Positions 17,867-26,898 of a DNA stretch of 64,000 bases are shown piece by piece; position 1 is the stretch's first letter, and each line of letters opens with the position of its first letter. The translations under genes and the position numbers were made by a program. Where the stretch lies: positions 1 to 64,000 of the forward strand of contig CABJAP010000005.1 in the NCBI GenBank assembly GCA_902363595.1, written 5' to 3'. The stretch is from Clostridia bacterium (lineage in GTDB: Bacteria > Bacillota > Clostridia > Peptostreptococcales > Anaerovoracaceae). The notes beneath the pieces are model-generated. The model made no database searches and had not been told where the DNA came from. It was given only the letters and a program-made list of their open reading frames with translations.

Positions 17867-19264
17867 CTAGCTGAAGATGCTAATCAATTTACGGATATCA
17901 TCGACCTTTTCCAGATTCAGACACATGTCTACGATGGTATTCAGATCGCCTGCAGATAATGGCTTTTTTGAAAAGGCCGCGCAGTTTTTAAACTTGGCGA
18001 CAACCTCATCCTGGCTCATGGGATTGTCCGGAGAGCCGATGGAAGCGGTGATATACTTTGTGAATTCCCGGCCATCCTTGCAGCGAATGGTTACGCCGCC
18101 CGGTTCAACAAGGCTGGAGGACATATCAATGGTTTCATCCCGTTCAAAGGAAATTTTTGAAGCCAGTTTAAGGATAGCAGGGTCTTTAAGGCTTTCCTTA
18201 TTGAATTCGGTGACGCCCAGCTTTCCACGTACAAGATAAGCAGCGACGCAATAAATGTTGCTGAATTTGGCATCCATTGGAAGGGGAGGCTTTCTTCTCG
18301 TTTCTTCCGGTATGCAAAGAACTTCGCCGAACTTGCCGACTTTCAGCGTAACCGTGTCGATATCTGAAAGACGAATACCAGTTTCCTCTACAATTAACCT
18401 TGCCGCATCGACGAACATGTGAGTCTGTCTGCATGAAGGATAAGGCTTGGTGGTGATTTTTACGTTCATGAAGGGGTCGCCGGGCTTGAACTCGAGTCTG
18501 GACGGATCATAGTCCCCGCGGCCAAAGGAATTAAAGAATCCTGCCGGACCTTCCAAAACGTTTTTTATTCCGTTGACTCCTTCCTTTGCCAGACAGGCTG
18601 AAAGAACGCCGGCTTTGTTACCAAAAGCGGGGAAAATTTCACGAATATTACAGTCGGTTTCAAACAGCACCTGCATATTACCGCATAGCTGACCAAAGCC
18701 AAGACCCAGGCAGCTTACCATCTGCTCCGCATCTAGTTTCAGAGCTCTGCCGGCGGCTGCCGCACCGCCGAAAAAGGAATAGGCAAAGGCGGCAAATACT
18801 CCGTAAGATTTTTGTGCATCCACAGAAATCGCCCGAGCGACCCGGTAGACAAAGTCGGAGGAAACGGTCATATTGGTCAGGAGTTCTTTTCCGGAAACAT
18901 GTCCGGTCTTTTCCATCAGAGCGGCGGCTGCCGGTACGATCGAGACTCCCGGATGGGTTCCGGAGATATCAAAACATTGGTCAAAGTCCAGGCTGTGGTT
19001 TACAGCGCCGCCTGCAAACGCGGTCATCATGGCCGGAAGCTTGCCGCCGTAGCCCCAAAGGGTGGCTTCTTCTTTACCGCCCTGTTCCTGTGCGAACTGA
19101 ACCAGCTTTTGGCACATATTGCCCTGGGTGGTGCCTGCCAGGGTTACACCGATTAAATCCAGCAAGCTTAATTTGGAAGAAAGGCGTTCTTCCTCGGATA
19201 GGTCTTCGTAGATTGTGTTTACAATGCGCTGGGCAAAATTATAAATTTTATCTTTCTTTTCCAT
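17867..19264 (-). CDS. MmgE/PrpD family protein, paralog 2
   Basis: 465 residues, two-domain MmgE/PrpD fold (helical domain about 1-270 with AVNHSLDFDQCFD near residue 88, lid domain after). The ATG is behind a GGAGG site, and the gene is 18 bases downstream of enoate reductase 2, so both are in one operon. It differs from the 1.8-kb paralog by having the full HxxDxDD-like region HSLDFDQ instead of HSRAQEDT. Dehydration/hydration or isomerisation of the acid reduced by its partner is a reasonable guess. The family includes enzymes beyond methylcitrate dehydratase, so the substrate is open. Confidence 0.85.
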   Translation of the reverse strand: MEKKDKIYNFAQRIVNTIYEDLSEEERLSSKLSLLDLIGVTLAGTTQGNMCQKLVQFAQEQGGKEEATLWGYGGKLPAMMTAFAGGAVNHSLDFDQCFDISGTHPGVSIVPAAAALMEKTGHVSGKELLTNMTVSSDFVYRVARAISVDAQKSYGVFAAFAYSFFGGAAAAGRALKLDAEQMVSCLGLGFGQLCGNMQVLFETDCNIREIFPAFGNKAGVLSACLAKEGVNGIKNVLEGPAGFFNSFGRGDYDPSRLEFKPGDPFMNVKITTKPYPSCRQTHMFVDAARLIVEETGIRLSDIDTVTLKVGKFGEVLCIPEETRRKPPLPMDAKFSNIYCVAAYLVRGKLGVTEFNKESLKDPAILKLASKISFERDETIDMSSSLVEPGGVTIRCKDGREFTKYITASIGSPDNPMSQDEVVAKFKNCAAFSKKPLSAGDLNTIVDMCLNLEKVDDIRKLISIFS

Positions 19265-19282
19265 GATTTCCTCCTGTGAATT

Positions 19283-21235
19283 CTATAAAACAGATGCGGC
19301 TGAATAACCGGATTTCGTAGCGGTGGCAAAGGTGGCTGGGTGCAGTGCGTCGCCGATGGTCGATACATCAAAACCGGCCTGACGGATTGCGTTTTTAAGC
19401 TTTGGGTTATACGGATGATTGCCGATCGCTAAAATTACCAGATCGGATTCCAAAATGACCTGCTGTCCCTCCTGCTCACAAGTTACCTTGTCTGGCTCAA
19501 TAGCAGTCACTTTTGTTTTCGTATAAATCTCCGTACCGCCTTTTCGCAGCTTTCGCAGAAGATGCTCCCGATTGGCGGACTCCAGTCCGGCTGCCGCTTC
19601 CGGCAGCATTTCGATAATGCTGACCTTATTCCCAGCCTCCTGCAAAAGCAGCGCGGTTTCACTTCCGACCAGTCCGCCTCCGATGATAGCGATGTTCTTT
19701 TTAGTCGACATTTTGATGTCCCCTTTTAGTATCTTCCAGGCTTGATGTGCATGCTCCTTTCCGGGAAATGGCGGTGCCCAGGGAACTGCTCCGGCAGCCA
19801 GAAGAACTTTGTCAGGAGCCTGAGTTCTGATCTCCTCCATGGAGATTTCTGTGCCTATATGTATGTTTACTCCCGCCCTGGCCGTTTCTTCGGCAAACCA
19901 TTGGGCTGCTTTGGAAATGGCATCTTTGTCGGGAGGCACACAGGCCAGGCGCATCTGTCCGCCTAACTCACATTCTTTTTCATAAAGATCCACCTGATGT
20001 CCCCGCCGGGCAGCGGTGATGGCAGCTTGCATTCCGGCAGGCCCACCGCCGATTACCATGATTTTTTTGGAGACAGGAGCCTCCTGTTCTTCAATACGAT
20101 CCAGCTCATTTCCAGTGACCGGGTTTAATACACAACCGATGGGATATCCGGCCGGTACGGAATCAAAGCAGGCGGCGTTGCAGGTGAGACATGGGCGGAT
20201 TTCATTTTCCCTGCCTTCCATAGCTTTTTTTGCCCAATAGGGTTCACAGATGAACTGGCGGGCAATGAGAATGAAATCCTGTTTCCCTTCAGCGATGACT
20301 TTTTCGCAAAATTCCGGCTCGCGAAATGTTCCCGACCCCATTACGGGAATTGAAACCGCTTCCTTAACATTTGCGATTTTACTTAACCGGGCGCCCTGCG
20401 GAGAACCATGGGGTTCGCGGATTTTGGTCTGGTCGACGGTCATACCGACGCTGACACTGATTACATCACAGCCGGCCTTTTCCAGTTCCGCCGCCAATAT
20501 GCGGATTTCTTCTTCCTTGAACCCGTCCCTGACGTATTCGGCGCCCGGAATTCTGGCTCCGATGATAAAGCCGGGACCGCAGGCGTTTCTTACCGCCCTG
20601 ACAATCGCAAGGGGCAGCCGCATTCTGTTTTCCAGGCTCCCGCCGTATTCATCGGTCCGCTTGTTGGTGTCGGGAGATAAGAACTGGTTCAGCAGGAAAC
20701 TATGGGCCATGTGGATCTCCACTCCATCCGCCTCCGCCTGCTGGCAATACCGGGCAGCTCTGACATATTTGCTTGGAAGTTCTTTAATTTCCTGTAAAGT
20801 CAGGGGCTTTTGCGGTCCTGTTTTCCTCATGGCCGTGATCGAGGGTGTTTCCGGATCCTGATCGGATACACATCTGGGCAATTTGCCGTCGATGGTTTCA
20901 CTGCTGGTTCTGGCCCCTGCGTGCTGCAGCTGGGCAAGCAGCAGAGCATCGTAGGCATGGACGCCCTGGGCGATTCTCTTTACGCCGCCGATCTGCTTCA
21001 TTCGGTCCATTACAACTGCGTTGCAATGGGATTTTCCTTCAGGCACTACGGCTACGGCTCCCAGCATGATGATACCGGCTCCGCCTTTGGCCCGCTCCAT
21101 ATAGTAGGCCCGCATTCTTTCGCTGGCCTCCCCGCTGGAGTAGGCCAGATTGTCGCCGGTGGGGGAATAGACGATTCGGTTTTTGACCGTCCGCCTTCCC
21201 AGCGTTATTTCTGAAAATAGATTGGGGTATTTCAT
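19283..21235 (-). CDS. 2,4-dienoyl-CoA/enoate reductase-like flavoenzyme, paralog 2
   Basis: 650 residues with an FMN barrel (about 1-345; NKRTDEYGGSLENR intact, AHSFLLNQFL before it), a 4Fe-4S site with the canonical CLTCNAAC spacing (CxxCxxxC, then C after eleven residues), and FAD and NAD(P) domains (VIGGGPAGMQAA near 395, IIGGGLVGSE near 520). AAAGGAGCAATT precedes the chosen ATG; the longer frame upstream crosses the promoter and is not used. It is divergent from LysR paralog 2, the classical arrangement for regulator and target, and is followed by PrpD paralog 2. It would reduce a C=C bond of an unsaturated acid or its CoA ester, or of a ring enone. Confidence 0.88.
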   Translation of the reverse strand: MKYPNLFSEITLGRRTVKNRIVYSPTGDNLAYSSGEASERMRAYYMERAKGGAGIIMLGAVAVVPEGKSHCNAVVMDRMKQIGGVKRIAQGVHAYDALLLAQLQHAGARTSSETIDGKLPRCVSDQDPETPSITAMRKTGPQKPLTLQEIKELPSKYVRAARYCQQAEADGVEIHMAHSFLLNQFLSPDTNKRTDEYGGSLENRMRLPLAIVRAVRNACGPGFIIGARIPGAEYVRDGFKEEEIRILAAELEKAGCDVISVSVGMTVDQTKIREPHGSPQGARLSKIANVKEAVSIPVMGSGTFREPEFCEKVIAEGKQDFILIARQFICEPYWAKKAMEGRENEIRPCLTCNAACFDSVPAGYPIGCVLNPVTGNELDRIEEQEAPVSKKIMVIGGGPAGMQAAITAARRGHQVDLYEKECELGGQMRLACVPPDKDAISKAAQWFAEETARAGVNIHIGTEISMEEIRTQAPDKVLLAAGAVPWAPPFPGKEHAHQAWKILKGDIKMSTKKNIAIIGGGLVGSETALLLQEAGNKVSIIEMLPEAAAGLESANREHLLRKLRKGGTEIYTKTKVTAIEPDKVTCEQEGQQVILESDLVILAIGNHPYNPKLKNAIRQAGFDVSTIGDALHPATFATATKSGYSAASVL

Positions 21236-21462
21236 AATTGCTCCTTTCTGAAACACAGGTTTTTCCTTGTTGTCATTATAGTGCTGCCTGAAGGGGGTTG
21301 GGTAACGAGGAAATTTTATAGCGGGTTTTATAAGGGAGCACGCCGGACAGGAATCATCACAACCGCTTTTGAAAAATATTGTGTAAAAAGAGAGGTAGAG
21401 ACAGAGAGATAAATTTGGTATAATTGATAGGAGCAAATGGTATATGGAAGAGGGCAAAGTTA

Positions 21463-22341
21463 ATGGATACCAAAAAAATCGAAGCATTTCTGACGACCAT
21501 AGAACTGGGCAGCATGAATAAGGCTGCGGAAAAACTCAATTACACCCAGACAGGGCTTTTGTACATGATCAAAACACTGGAGCAGGAACTGGGCGCCCAG
21601 CTTCTCATCCGAACGCCGCAGGGGGTGTCGCTCACCAAGGCGGGAGAAGAATTGAAGCCCATTATGGAAGAGACCGTTAGCAGCGGAAATCGGCTCGTTC
21701 GCCGCGCAGGCGCCATTTCCGATCGCCATCGCAAGGCACTGCGAATCGGGGCGTATCCTGTTTTTATGCGCTTTCAAATGCCTGCGGCCATCAATTCATT
21801 TATGGAGGATTACTCGGATACGGATATCGATCTGCGTACAGGTGCGGAAGAGGATTTGCTCCGCTGGCTCGCAGACGGCTCCATCGATATCGCAATCGGT
21901 GAACCGCCCCGCAAAAAAGAATTCAACTGGATTCATTTAACGGACGATGAAATTTTTGCTGCAATTCCGATCAAGGTTGACGATAGCCATAAGGAAAGAC
22001 TGCGGATAGAAGATCTTGCCCATTATCCCATTATCTTTTCCGGCAGCAACCCTTTTAATCATGCCATCGAAGCGCTTTTAACCAGCAAGGTTATGCCTTT
22101 GAGCAGAGTCAAAGTGACTTCTCTGGACAGTTCTATTCTCCTCAATATGATGGAAAATCAAAAGGGAATTATGTTCCTGTCCCATCTATACAGCAGAGAA
22201 TGTCCCGATTCTGTCAATATGCATCCCCTTGAACCGGCCGTAATTCGAGAGATTGGCATCATTACAAAGAACAAGGCACCACTGGCCGAACCGGCAAAAC
22301 GCTTTATGGATTACCTCCACCAATATGCATCACAAAAGTAA
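21463..22341 (+). CDS. LysR-family transcriptional regulator, paralog 2
   Basis: 292 residues. The winged helix-turn-helix is at residues 1-60 (AAEKLNYTQTGLLYMIKTLE) and the effector domain begins at LRIGAYPVFMRF near residue 93. The ATG (MDTKKIEAF) follows AAGAGGGCAAAG; a longer frame through an upstream TTG is less likely. A TATAAT lies 40 bases before it. It is divergently placed to the enoate reductase 2/PrpD operon and probably controls it. The shared intergenic region holds no obvious second gene. Confidence 0.88.
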   Translation: MDTKKIEAFLTTIELGSMNKAAEKLNYTQTGLLYMIKTLEQELGAQLLIRTPQGVSLTKAGEELKPIMEETVSSGNRLVRRAGAISDRHRKALRIGAYPVFMRFQMPAAINSFMEDYSDTDIDLRTGAEEDLLRWLADGSIDIAIGEPPRKKEFNWIHLTDDEIFAAIPIKVDDSHKERLRIEDLAHYPIIFSGSNPFNHAIEALLTSKVMPLSRVKVTSLDSSILLNMMENQKGIMFLSHLYSRECPDSVNMHPLEPAVIREIGIITKNKAPLAEPAKRFMDYLHQYASQK

Positions 22342-22346
22342 AACTG

Positions 22347-22414
22347 AAAATAGCACTGCGAAAAAACGCAATGGAGCTTTTGATAGACGGAAATCTCCAT
22401 TGCGCTATTTTTTT
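22347..22414 (+). terminator. Intrinsic terminator after LysR paralog 2
   Basis: AAAATAGC...CGCAATGGAG pairs with CTCCATTGCGCTATTTTTTT, giving an interrupted stem of about 17 bp and a seven-T tail. Confidence 0.85.
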
Positions 22415-22557
22415 GTCCAGGTAAGGCTTGAAATAATCAATAGCCCTATCAAAAAGATAGAGAAGGTTGAGAAGGAGTATGGGTGTATACTTGAATCAAG
22501 GAAATCCGACGAGAGTAGGCGTTTTGCTTAGAAACGGTAAGAAAGGAAGGCACTGCT

Positions 22558-23700
22558 ATGAAAAGTTTTAAGTTCTCGTTTCCTGCTAAAATTTATTTTG
22601 GCAGGGATTGTGTGAAAGAAAATGCAAGTCTTATTCGCAATATGGGAAAGAAAGCATTTGTAATTACAAGTAAATTTATTGAAGGGTATGAAAATATTGG
22701 GTTAAAAGATGTTGAGAGGCTGCTTGGAGAATTGGGAACGGATTACCGGGTCTGTGATAATGTGATCGAAAATCCCCCGGTAGAATCCGTGGCTGAAATC
22801 ACAAGACAGGCCGGAGGCTTTGATCCAGATTATATCATTGCCATCGGCGGCGGATCGGCGATTGATTCTGCGAAAGCAGTAAGCTGCCTGCTGGGACACC
22901 CGGGAACAGATCCATATGAACTGTTTTATGGAAACTGGCAATCCTTTGGGAACATCGTAAATGATTGCGCCATCCCGGTTCTGTCAATCCCAACAACAGC
23001 CGGGACAGGCGCCGAAGTCACAGGTGGAGCCGTACTTACACGAGCGGATACGGATACAAAGCTGGCCGTCTCCCAGTATCTTGTTTCGGAAGCAACCTTC
23101 CTTGATTACCGGTATATTGAAAAGTCGCCCTATTTTCTTTTGGATACAGGGGCTATGGATGCGCTGGCGCACGGGATTGAGACTTACATCAATGTGAACA
23201 GTTATTTTTTAAACAGAGCCATCGCAGAAATTGCCTTTAAGCTTTTCGCACAATTCAAAGATGCGTTGCTGGCGAAAAAAATGAAAGGCGAAGATTTTGA
23301 AAACATGATTCTCGCATCGACCATTGAAGGCATGGCTTTCATGCAGACGGGAACAGCCCTGCCCCATGGAATGAGCTATCCCCTGTCCCACCATAAAGGA
23401 GTGAACCACGGACTTGGTTGTGCGATTTTTCTTGGCGAATATGTAAGGTGCATAAAGAATGAAGAGATGACACTCCCGATCATTCACATGTGCGGCTTTG
23501 AGACGGTCGATGAATTCGCCGCCTATGTTAAAGAAATTACCAACAGAAATGTGAATATAGAAGTAACAGAGCAGGAATTGCAAGCCTGGGCAGACGAATT
23601 TGCAGCCCTGGAATATCGTCTGGCCCGCCACCCGGAACCCATCGGAAGGGATGAAATTTATAAGATATATCGTGATTCGCTAAAAGCTTACATCAAGTAA
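22558..23700 (+). CDS. Iron-containing alcohol dehydrogenase, paralog 1
   Basis: Group III metal-dependent NAD(P) dehydrogenase of 380 residues (BDH/1,3-propanediol dehydrogenase-like). The nucleotide loop GGGSAIDSAK is near residue 98 and TTAGTGAEVT near 146. Metal ligands are D and H in GAMDALAHGIE (near 195), then H in ALPHGMSYPLSHHKGVNHG (near 265-280). AGAAAGGAAGG precedes the ATG. It lies 18 bases before enoate reductase 3, so the two form an operon that could reduce or oxidise an unsaturated aldehyde/alcohol and its C=C bond. A second member, not closely similar, is near 60 kb. Confidence 0.9.
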   Translation: MKSFKFSFPAKIYFGRDCVKENASLIRNMGKKAFVITSKFIEGYENIGLKDVERLLGELGTDYRVCDNVIENPPVESVAEITRQAGGFDPDYIIAIGGGSAIDSAKAVSCLLGHPGTDPYELFYGNWQSFGNIVNDCAIPVLSIPTTAGTGAEVTGGAVLTRADTDTKLAVSQYLVSEATFLDYRYIEKSPYFLLDTGAMDALAHGIETYINVNSYFLNRAIAEIAFKLFAQFKDALLAKKMKGEDFENMILASTIEGMAFMQTGTALPHGMSYPLSHHKGVNHGLGCAIFLGEYVRCIKNEEMTLPIIHMCGFETVDEFAAYVKEITNRNVNIEVTEQELQAWADEFAALEYRLARHPEPIGRDEIYKIYRDSLKAYIK

Positions 23701-23718
23701 AGATTGGAGGAAAACAAC

Positions 23719-25710
23719 ATGGAATATGCATATAGACATTTGATGCAGCCGCTGAATATCGGCGGGATTACAGTTAAGAACCGTCTGGCCGTAGCGCCCC
23801 TGGGAGCGTTTTACGTTCTGCAGGGTTCCCGGGGAGAATATCAGGAGAACGCCGTCGAGTACCTGACCGAACGGGCAAGAGGCGGGTTTGGTTTGATCGT
23901 AATGGGAAATACCATCGTCGATATGGAAGTGGATAAACCAAACGTATTGGAAGGGATGATCCCGGCCTCCTACGCGCCGGGCGCCTGGAAAAAGTCGGCG
24001 CGCAGACTGACCGATCAGATCCATATCTACGGAACTAAAATCTTCATGCAGATGGGATTCGGTCATGGCCGTATGCGGCCCGGACAGAAAGCGCCTTCCG
24101 CGATCCCCTATTACAAAGCACCGGATCAGCTGACGCCGGTATTGACAACAGAGGAGATCGAAACCAAAATCAAATACATGATCAAAACGGCCAAACTGGC
24201 TAAAGAGGCGGGCTTTGACGGTGTGGAAGTTCACGGCATGCACTGGGGATACCTGCTGGATCAGTTCGCCATGTCCATCAGCAACCACAGAACTGACCGG
24301 TATGGAGGCGATCTGGAGCACCGGCTCACCGCAGCCAGAGAGATTGTGGAAGGGATCAAGGCAGAATGCGGCAGGGCGTTTCCCGTATCCATGCGGATGG
24401 GACTGAAATCCTATATCAAAGGCTTTAACCAGCCGTCACTCACCGGAGAAGAAGAGGCGGGGCGGACCATCGAAGAGGCCCTCCAAGCGGCGAAGCTCCT
24501 CGAAGGCTTTGGATATGATATGATTAATGCCAATTCGGGAATCTATGACTCCTTTTATTACAGCGCGCCGCCGGCGTACATGCCGAAAGGATACAATCTG
24601 CACTTGGTAAAGCAGGTAAACGCGGCGGTGGATATTCCGGTATTTATCGCCGGAAGGATGGACGATCCGCTGCTGTGCGAAAAGGCGGTGGCCGATGGGG
24701 ACGCCGATGGGATTTCATTGGGCCGGTCCACTCTGGCGGAACCACGCTACGCGCAGAAACTGCAAATGGATTGTCCGGAAAAGATTCACCCGTGTATTTC
24801 CTGTGAAACCTGCATGATGACCAATGCCGCCAAGGGCATCGTTACATGCGCGGTCAATCCGTCAGCCATGAAAGAGGGCTTTTACACCACCACAAAAGCA
24901 ACCGCGAAAAAACAGGTGGCAGTTGTGGGAGGAGGCGCGGCCGGTATGGAAGCGGCGAGAAATGCCGCCGTAAGAGGCCATGAAGTGGACCTGTACGAAA
25001 GAAGCGGCCGTCTTGGCGGTTATTTGGAGGAAGCCGGCGCGCACTTTTTTAAGAAAAGCATCCGGGAATTGCAGCAGTGGTATGTGAGAGAATTGAAAGA
25101 GGCGGGGGTGCACGTTCATCTGAATCAGGCGGTTGATATTGATCAGTTAAAGAAGATGAAGCCTGATACCGTAATTTTGGCAGTGGGATCGGATGTTATG
25201 ATGCCGGGAAGTATAACAGGAATTGATTCCCCGAAAGCCGCTTCGTGTATCGATGTGCTTTCGGGAAAGGTAAGTCTGGGAGAAAAAGTCGTTATTGTCG
25301 GCGGCGGCCTGGTTGGCGCTGAAATGGCTTATGATTTGGGAAGAGAAGGAAAGACAGTCACATTGGTCGAAGCGCTGGAGGATATTCTGGCCAACGATCC
25401 TGCCGGCGTGCCGTTCCAAACCAAAGACATGTTATCGGAGTTATTGGAGCGGAACAAAGTGGTCAAACTCATGGAGCATCGGCTGGAAGCGATCAATGAT
25501 ACGGGTGCTGTTGTGCTGGATAAAGAAGGGACCCGCAAGACAATTCCAGCAGATAACGTAGTGCTGGCCATTGGTTTTCGCTCCCGCCCTTCCATGGCAC
25601 AGGGCCTGCTGGGGAGCGGAATCGAAACCTATGAGATCAGCGCGGCAAACGGGATTGGAAGCATCGCTTCTCAGGTCAGCGCTGCCTATGAAATTACCAG
25701 AAGGCTGTAA
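23719..25710 (+). CDS. 2,4-dienoyl-CoA/enoate reductase-like flavoenzyme, paralog 3
   Basis: 663 residues: FMN barrel (SNHRTDRYGGDLEHR near 190), 4Fe-4S site CISCETC plus C eleven residues later (the short CxxCxxC form also seen in paralog 1), FAD motif VVGGGAAGMEAA near 402 and NAD(P) motif VIVGGGLVGAEMA near 525. The ATG follows TTGGAGG. A perfect 14-bp inverted repeat lies 28 bases after the stop, and the convergent LysR paralog 3 follows. Barrel and Rossmann domains are complete. Substrate unknown; relatives act on enoates, dienoyl-CoA and bile acid or steroid enones. Confidence 0.88.
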   Translation: MEYAYRHLMQPLNIGGITVKNRLAVAPLGAFYVLQGSRGEYQENAVEYLTERARGGFGLIVMGNTIVDMEVDKPNVLEGMIPASYAPGAWKKSARRLTDQIHIYGTKIFMQMGFGHGRMRPGQKAPSAIPYYKAPDQLTPVLTTEEIETKIKYMIKTAKLAKEAGFDGVEVHGMHWGYLLDQFAMSISNHRTDRYGGDLEHRLTAAREIVEGIKAECGRAFPVSMRMGLKSYIKGFNQPSLTGEEEAGRTIEEALQAAKLLEGFGYDMINANSGIYDSFYYSAPPAYMPKGYNLHLVKQVNAAVDIPVFIAGRMDDPLLCEKAVADGDADGISLGRSTLAEPRYAQKLQMDCPEKIHPCISCETCMMTNAAKGIVTCAVNPSAMKEGFYTTTKATAKKQVAVVGGGAAGMEAARNAAVRGHEVDLYERSGRLGGYLEEAGAHFFKKSIRELQQWYVRELKEAGVHVHLNQAVDIDQLKKMKPDTVILAVGSDVMMPGSITGIDSPKAASCIDVLSGKVSLGEKVVIVGGGLVGAEMAYDLGREGKTVTLVEALEDILANDPAGVPFQTKDMLSELLERNKVVKLMEHRLEAINDTGAVVLDKEGTRKTIPADNVVLAIGFRSRPSMAQGLLGSGIETYEISAANGIGSIASQVSAAYEITRRL

Positions 25711-25738
25711 GGGAGGCAGCCGGGACGCCGATGCAACA

Positions 25739-25770
25739 CCGGCTGACCATTTTGCCAAATGGTCAGCCGG
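25739..25770. repeat. Perfect inverted repeat between convergent genes
   Basis: CCGGCTGACCATTT and AAATGGTCAGCCGG form a 14-bp stem with a 4-base loop. It lies between convergent enoate reductase 3 and LysR genes and probably ends transcription, but no T-run follows on either side. Confidence 0.6.
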
Positions 25771-25803
25771 ATGCTGCAGTGGGGTGCGATTTGATTTGAG
25801 TGC

Positions 25804-26682
25804 CTATGGAAACTGTTTTTGCAAGTATGAGACAAAATTGTGGACATGTTTCAAAACATGGCCGCTGGCCGCAAGAGAGAAACCAAGCTGGCGGATGACC
25901 GGCGGGTCAAGGGGGTGCATCGTAACGTTTGGCGGGCATTCTTCCAGATAGAGACCGGAGAGAAAGGCAATCGCTCTATGGGCTTGGACCATGGATAATA
26001 CGACGGAGCTGTCCAGGGCGGCAACTTTGATTTTCTTGATCATAACGCCATGTTCCTTCATCAATGTTTCGATGGAATGATTGAAGGAATTATACCCAGA
26101 GAGAAAAACAGAATACTGCTTTAGATGCTCGATGGTGAGGGGCGTTCCCGGCGGTAAATTGCGGTTTGCGGGAATGGCGGCATAAATTTCGTCATCCATC
26201 AGATAGGTCCAGGCGTATTTATCCTTATTTCTTAAGGTAGGCTCTCCAATGGCGATATCGATGCTTTTCTCATTGAGCCAGGTATTCAAATCCTTCTCAT
26301 TTCCCGCATGGATTTCAATGTCGCAGTCTTTATTAGTCTTCAAATAGCGTTCGATAATCTCGGATAGAAAGAAACGGGCAAAAACCGGGTAAGTGCCGAT
26401 ACGCAGCAAGCTTTTTTGATGCGCTTTGAGCGCATCTTTTGTTTTCAACAGAAAAGCTTCTTTTTCAAGGAGCTCTTCCATGATTTTACTCAGCTGTACG
26501 CCCGCGTCCGTGAGAGAAACCCCCTTTGGAGTCCGATTCAGGAGCTGGATATCCAGTTCCTGCTCCAGGGAGTTAATCGTATAAATGAGGCTTGATTGTG
26601 TGTAATTCAATTGTTCCGCAGCCTTTTTCATACTTCCGGCCTGAACCGTCCGCAGGAAAATGCCAACCTTCTTCGTATCCAT
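25804..26682 (-). CDS. LysR-family transcriptional regulator, paralog 3
   Basis: 292 residues starting MDTKKVGIF. The helix-turn-helix is at 1-60 (AAEQLNYTQSSLIYTINSLE) and the effector domain starts at LRIGTYPVFARFF. GAAGAGGAGAATCCG precedes the ATG. It is divergent to an MFS-SDR operon, with a palindrome in between, and convergent with enoate reductase 3. The MFS-SDR operon is the likely target. Closest to paralog 2 by eye in the recognition helix and the NPFNH/NSFNH segment. Confidence 0.88.
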   Translation of the reverse strand: MDTKKVGIFLRTVQAGSMKKAAEQLNYTQSSLIYTINSLEQELDIQLLNRTPKGVSLTDAGVQLSKIMEELLEKEAFLLKTKDALKAHQKSLLRIGTYPVFARFFLSEIIERYLKTNKDCDIEIHAGNEKDLNTWLNEKSIDIAIGEPTLRNKDKYAWTYLMDDEIYAAIPANRNLPPGTPLTIEHLKQYSVFLSGYNSFNHSIETLMKEHGVMIKKIKVAALDSSVVLSMVQAHRAIAFLSGLYLEECPPNVTMHPLDPPVIRQLGFSLAASGHVLKHVHNFVSYLQKQFP

Positions 26683-26753
26683 CGGATTCTCCTCTTCTTA
26701 TCAGAGCAACGATCTCTTTTCCTTATCATACACCAGCTTTGCCTGAAAGCGAT

Positions 26754-26768
26754 ATCAGAAATTCTGAT
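26754..26768. promoter_or_regulatory. Palindromic operator between LysR 3 and MFS
   Basis: ATCAGAAATTCTGAT is a perfect 15-base palindrome beside GATATCGCTTTCAG (minus strand), with a TATGATAAGG -10-like box for the LysR gene further on. It suits an autoregulated LysR site (T-N11-A form). A second TTCAGAC lies at 26804 toward the permease. Confidence 0.5.
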
Positions 26769-26898
26769 GTAGGGTGTGGGATTTATGGGGATTCCATAAA
26801 ATATTCAGACTATTATAATAATAATCATAAAGAAGCTGCGCGGCTCAAAGCAAGAAGAAACATTGGTACCGTCTATGGAGAAATAGAAGGAGAAAAAA

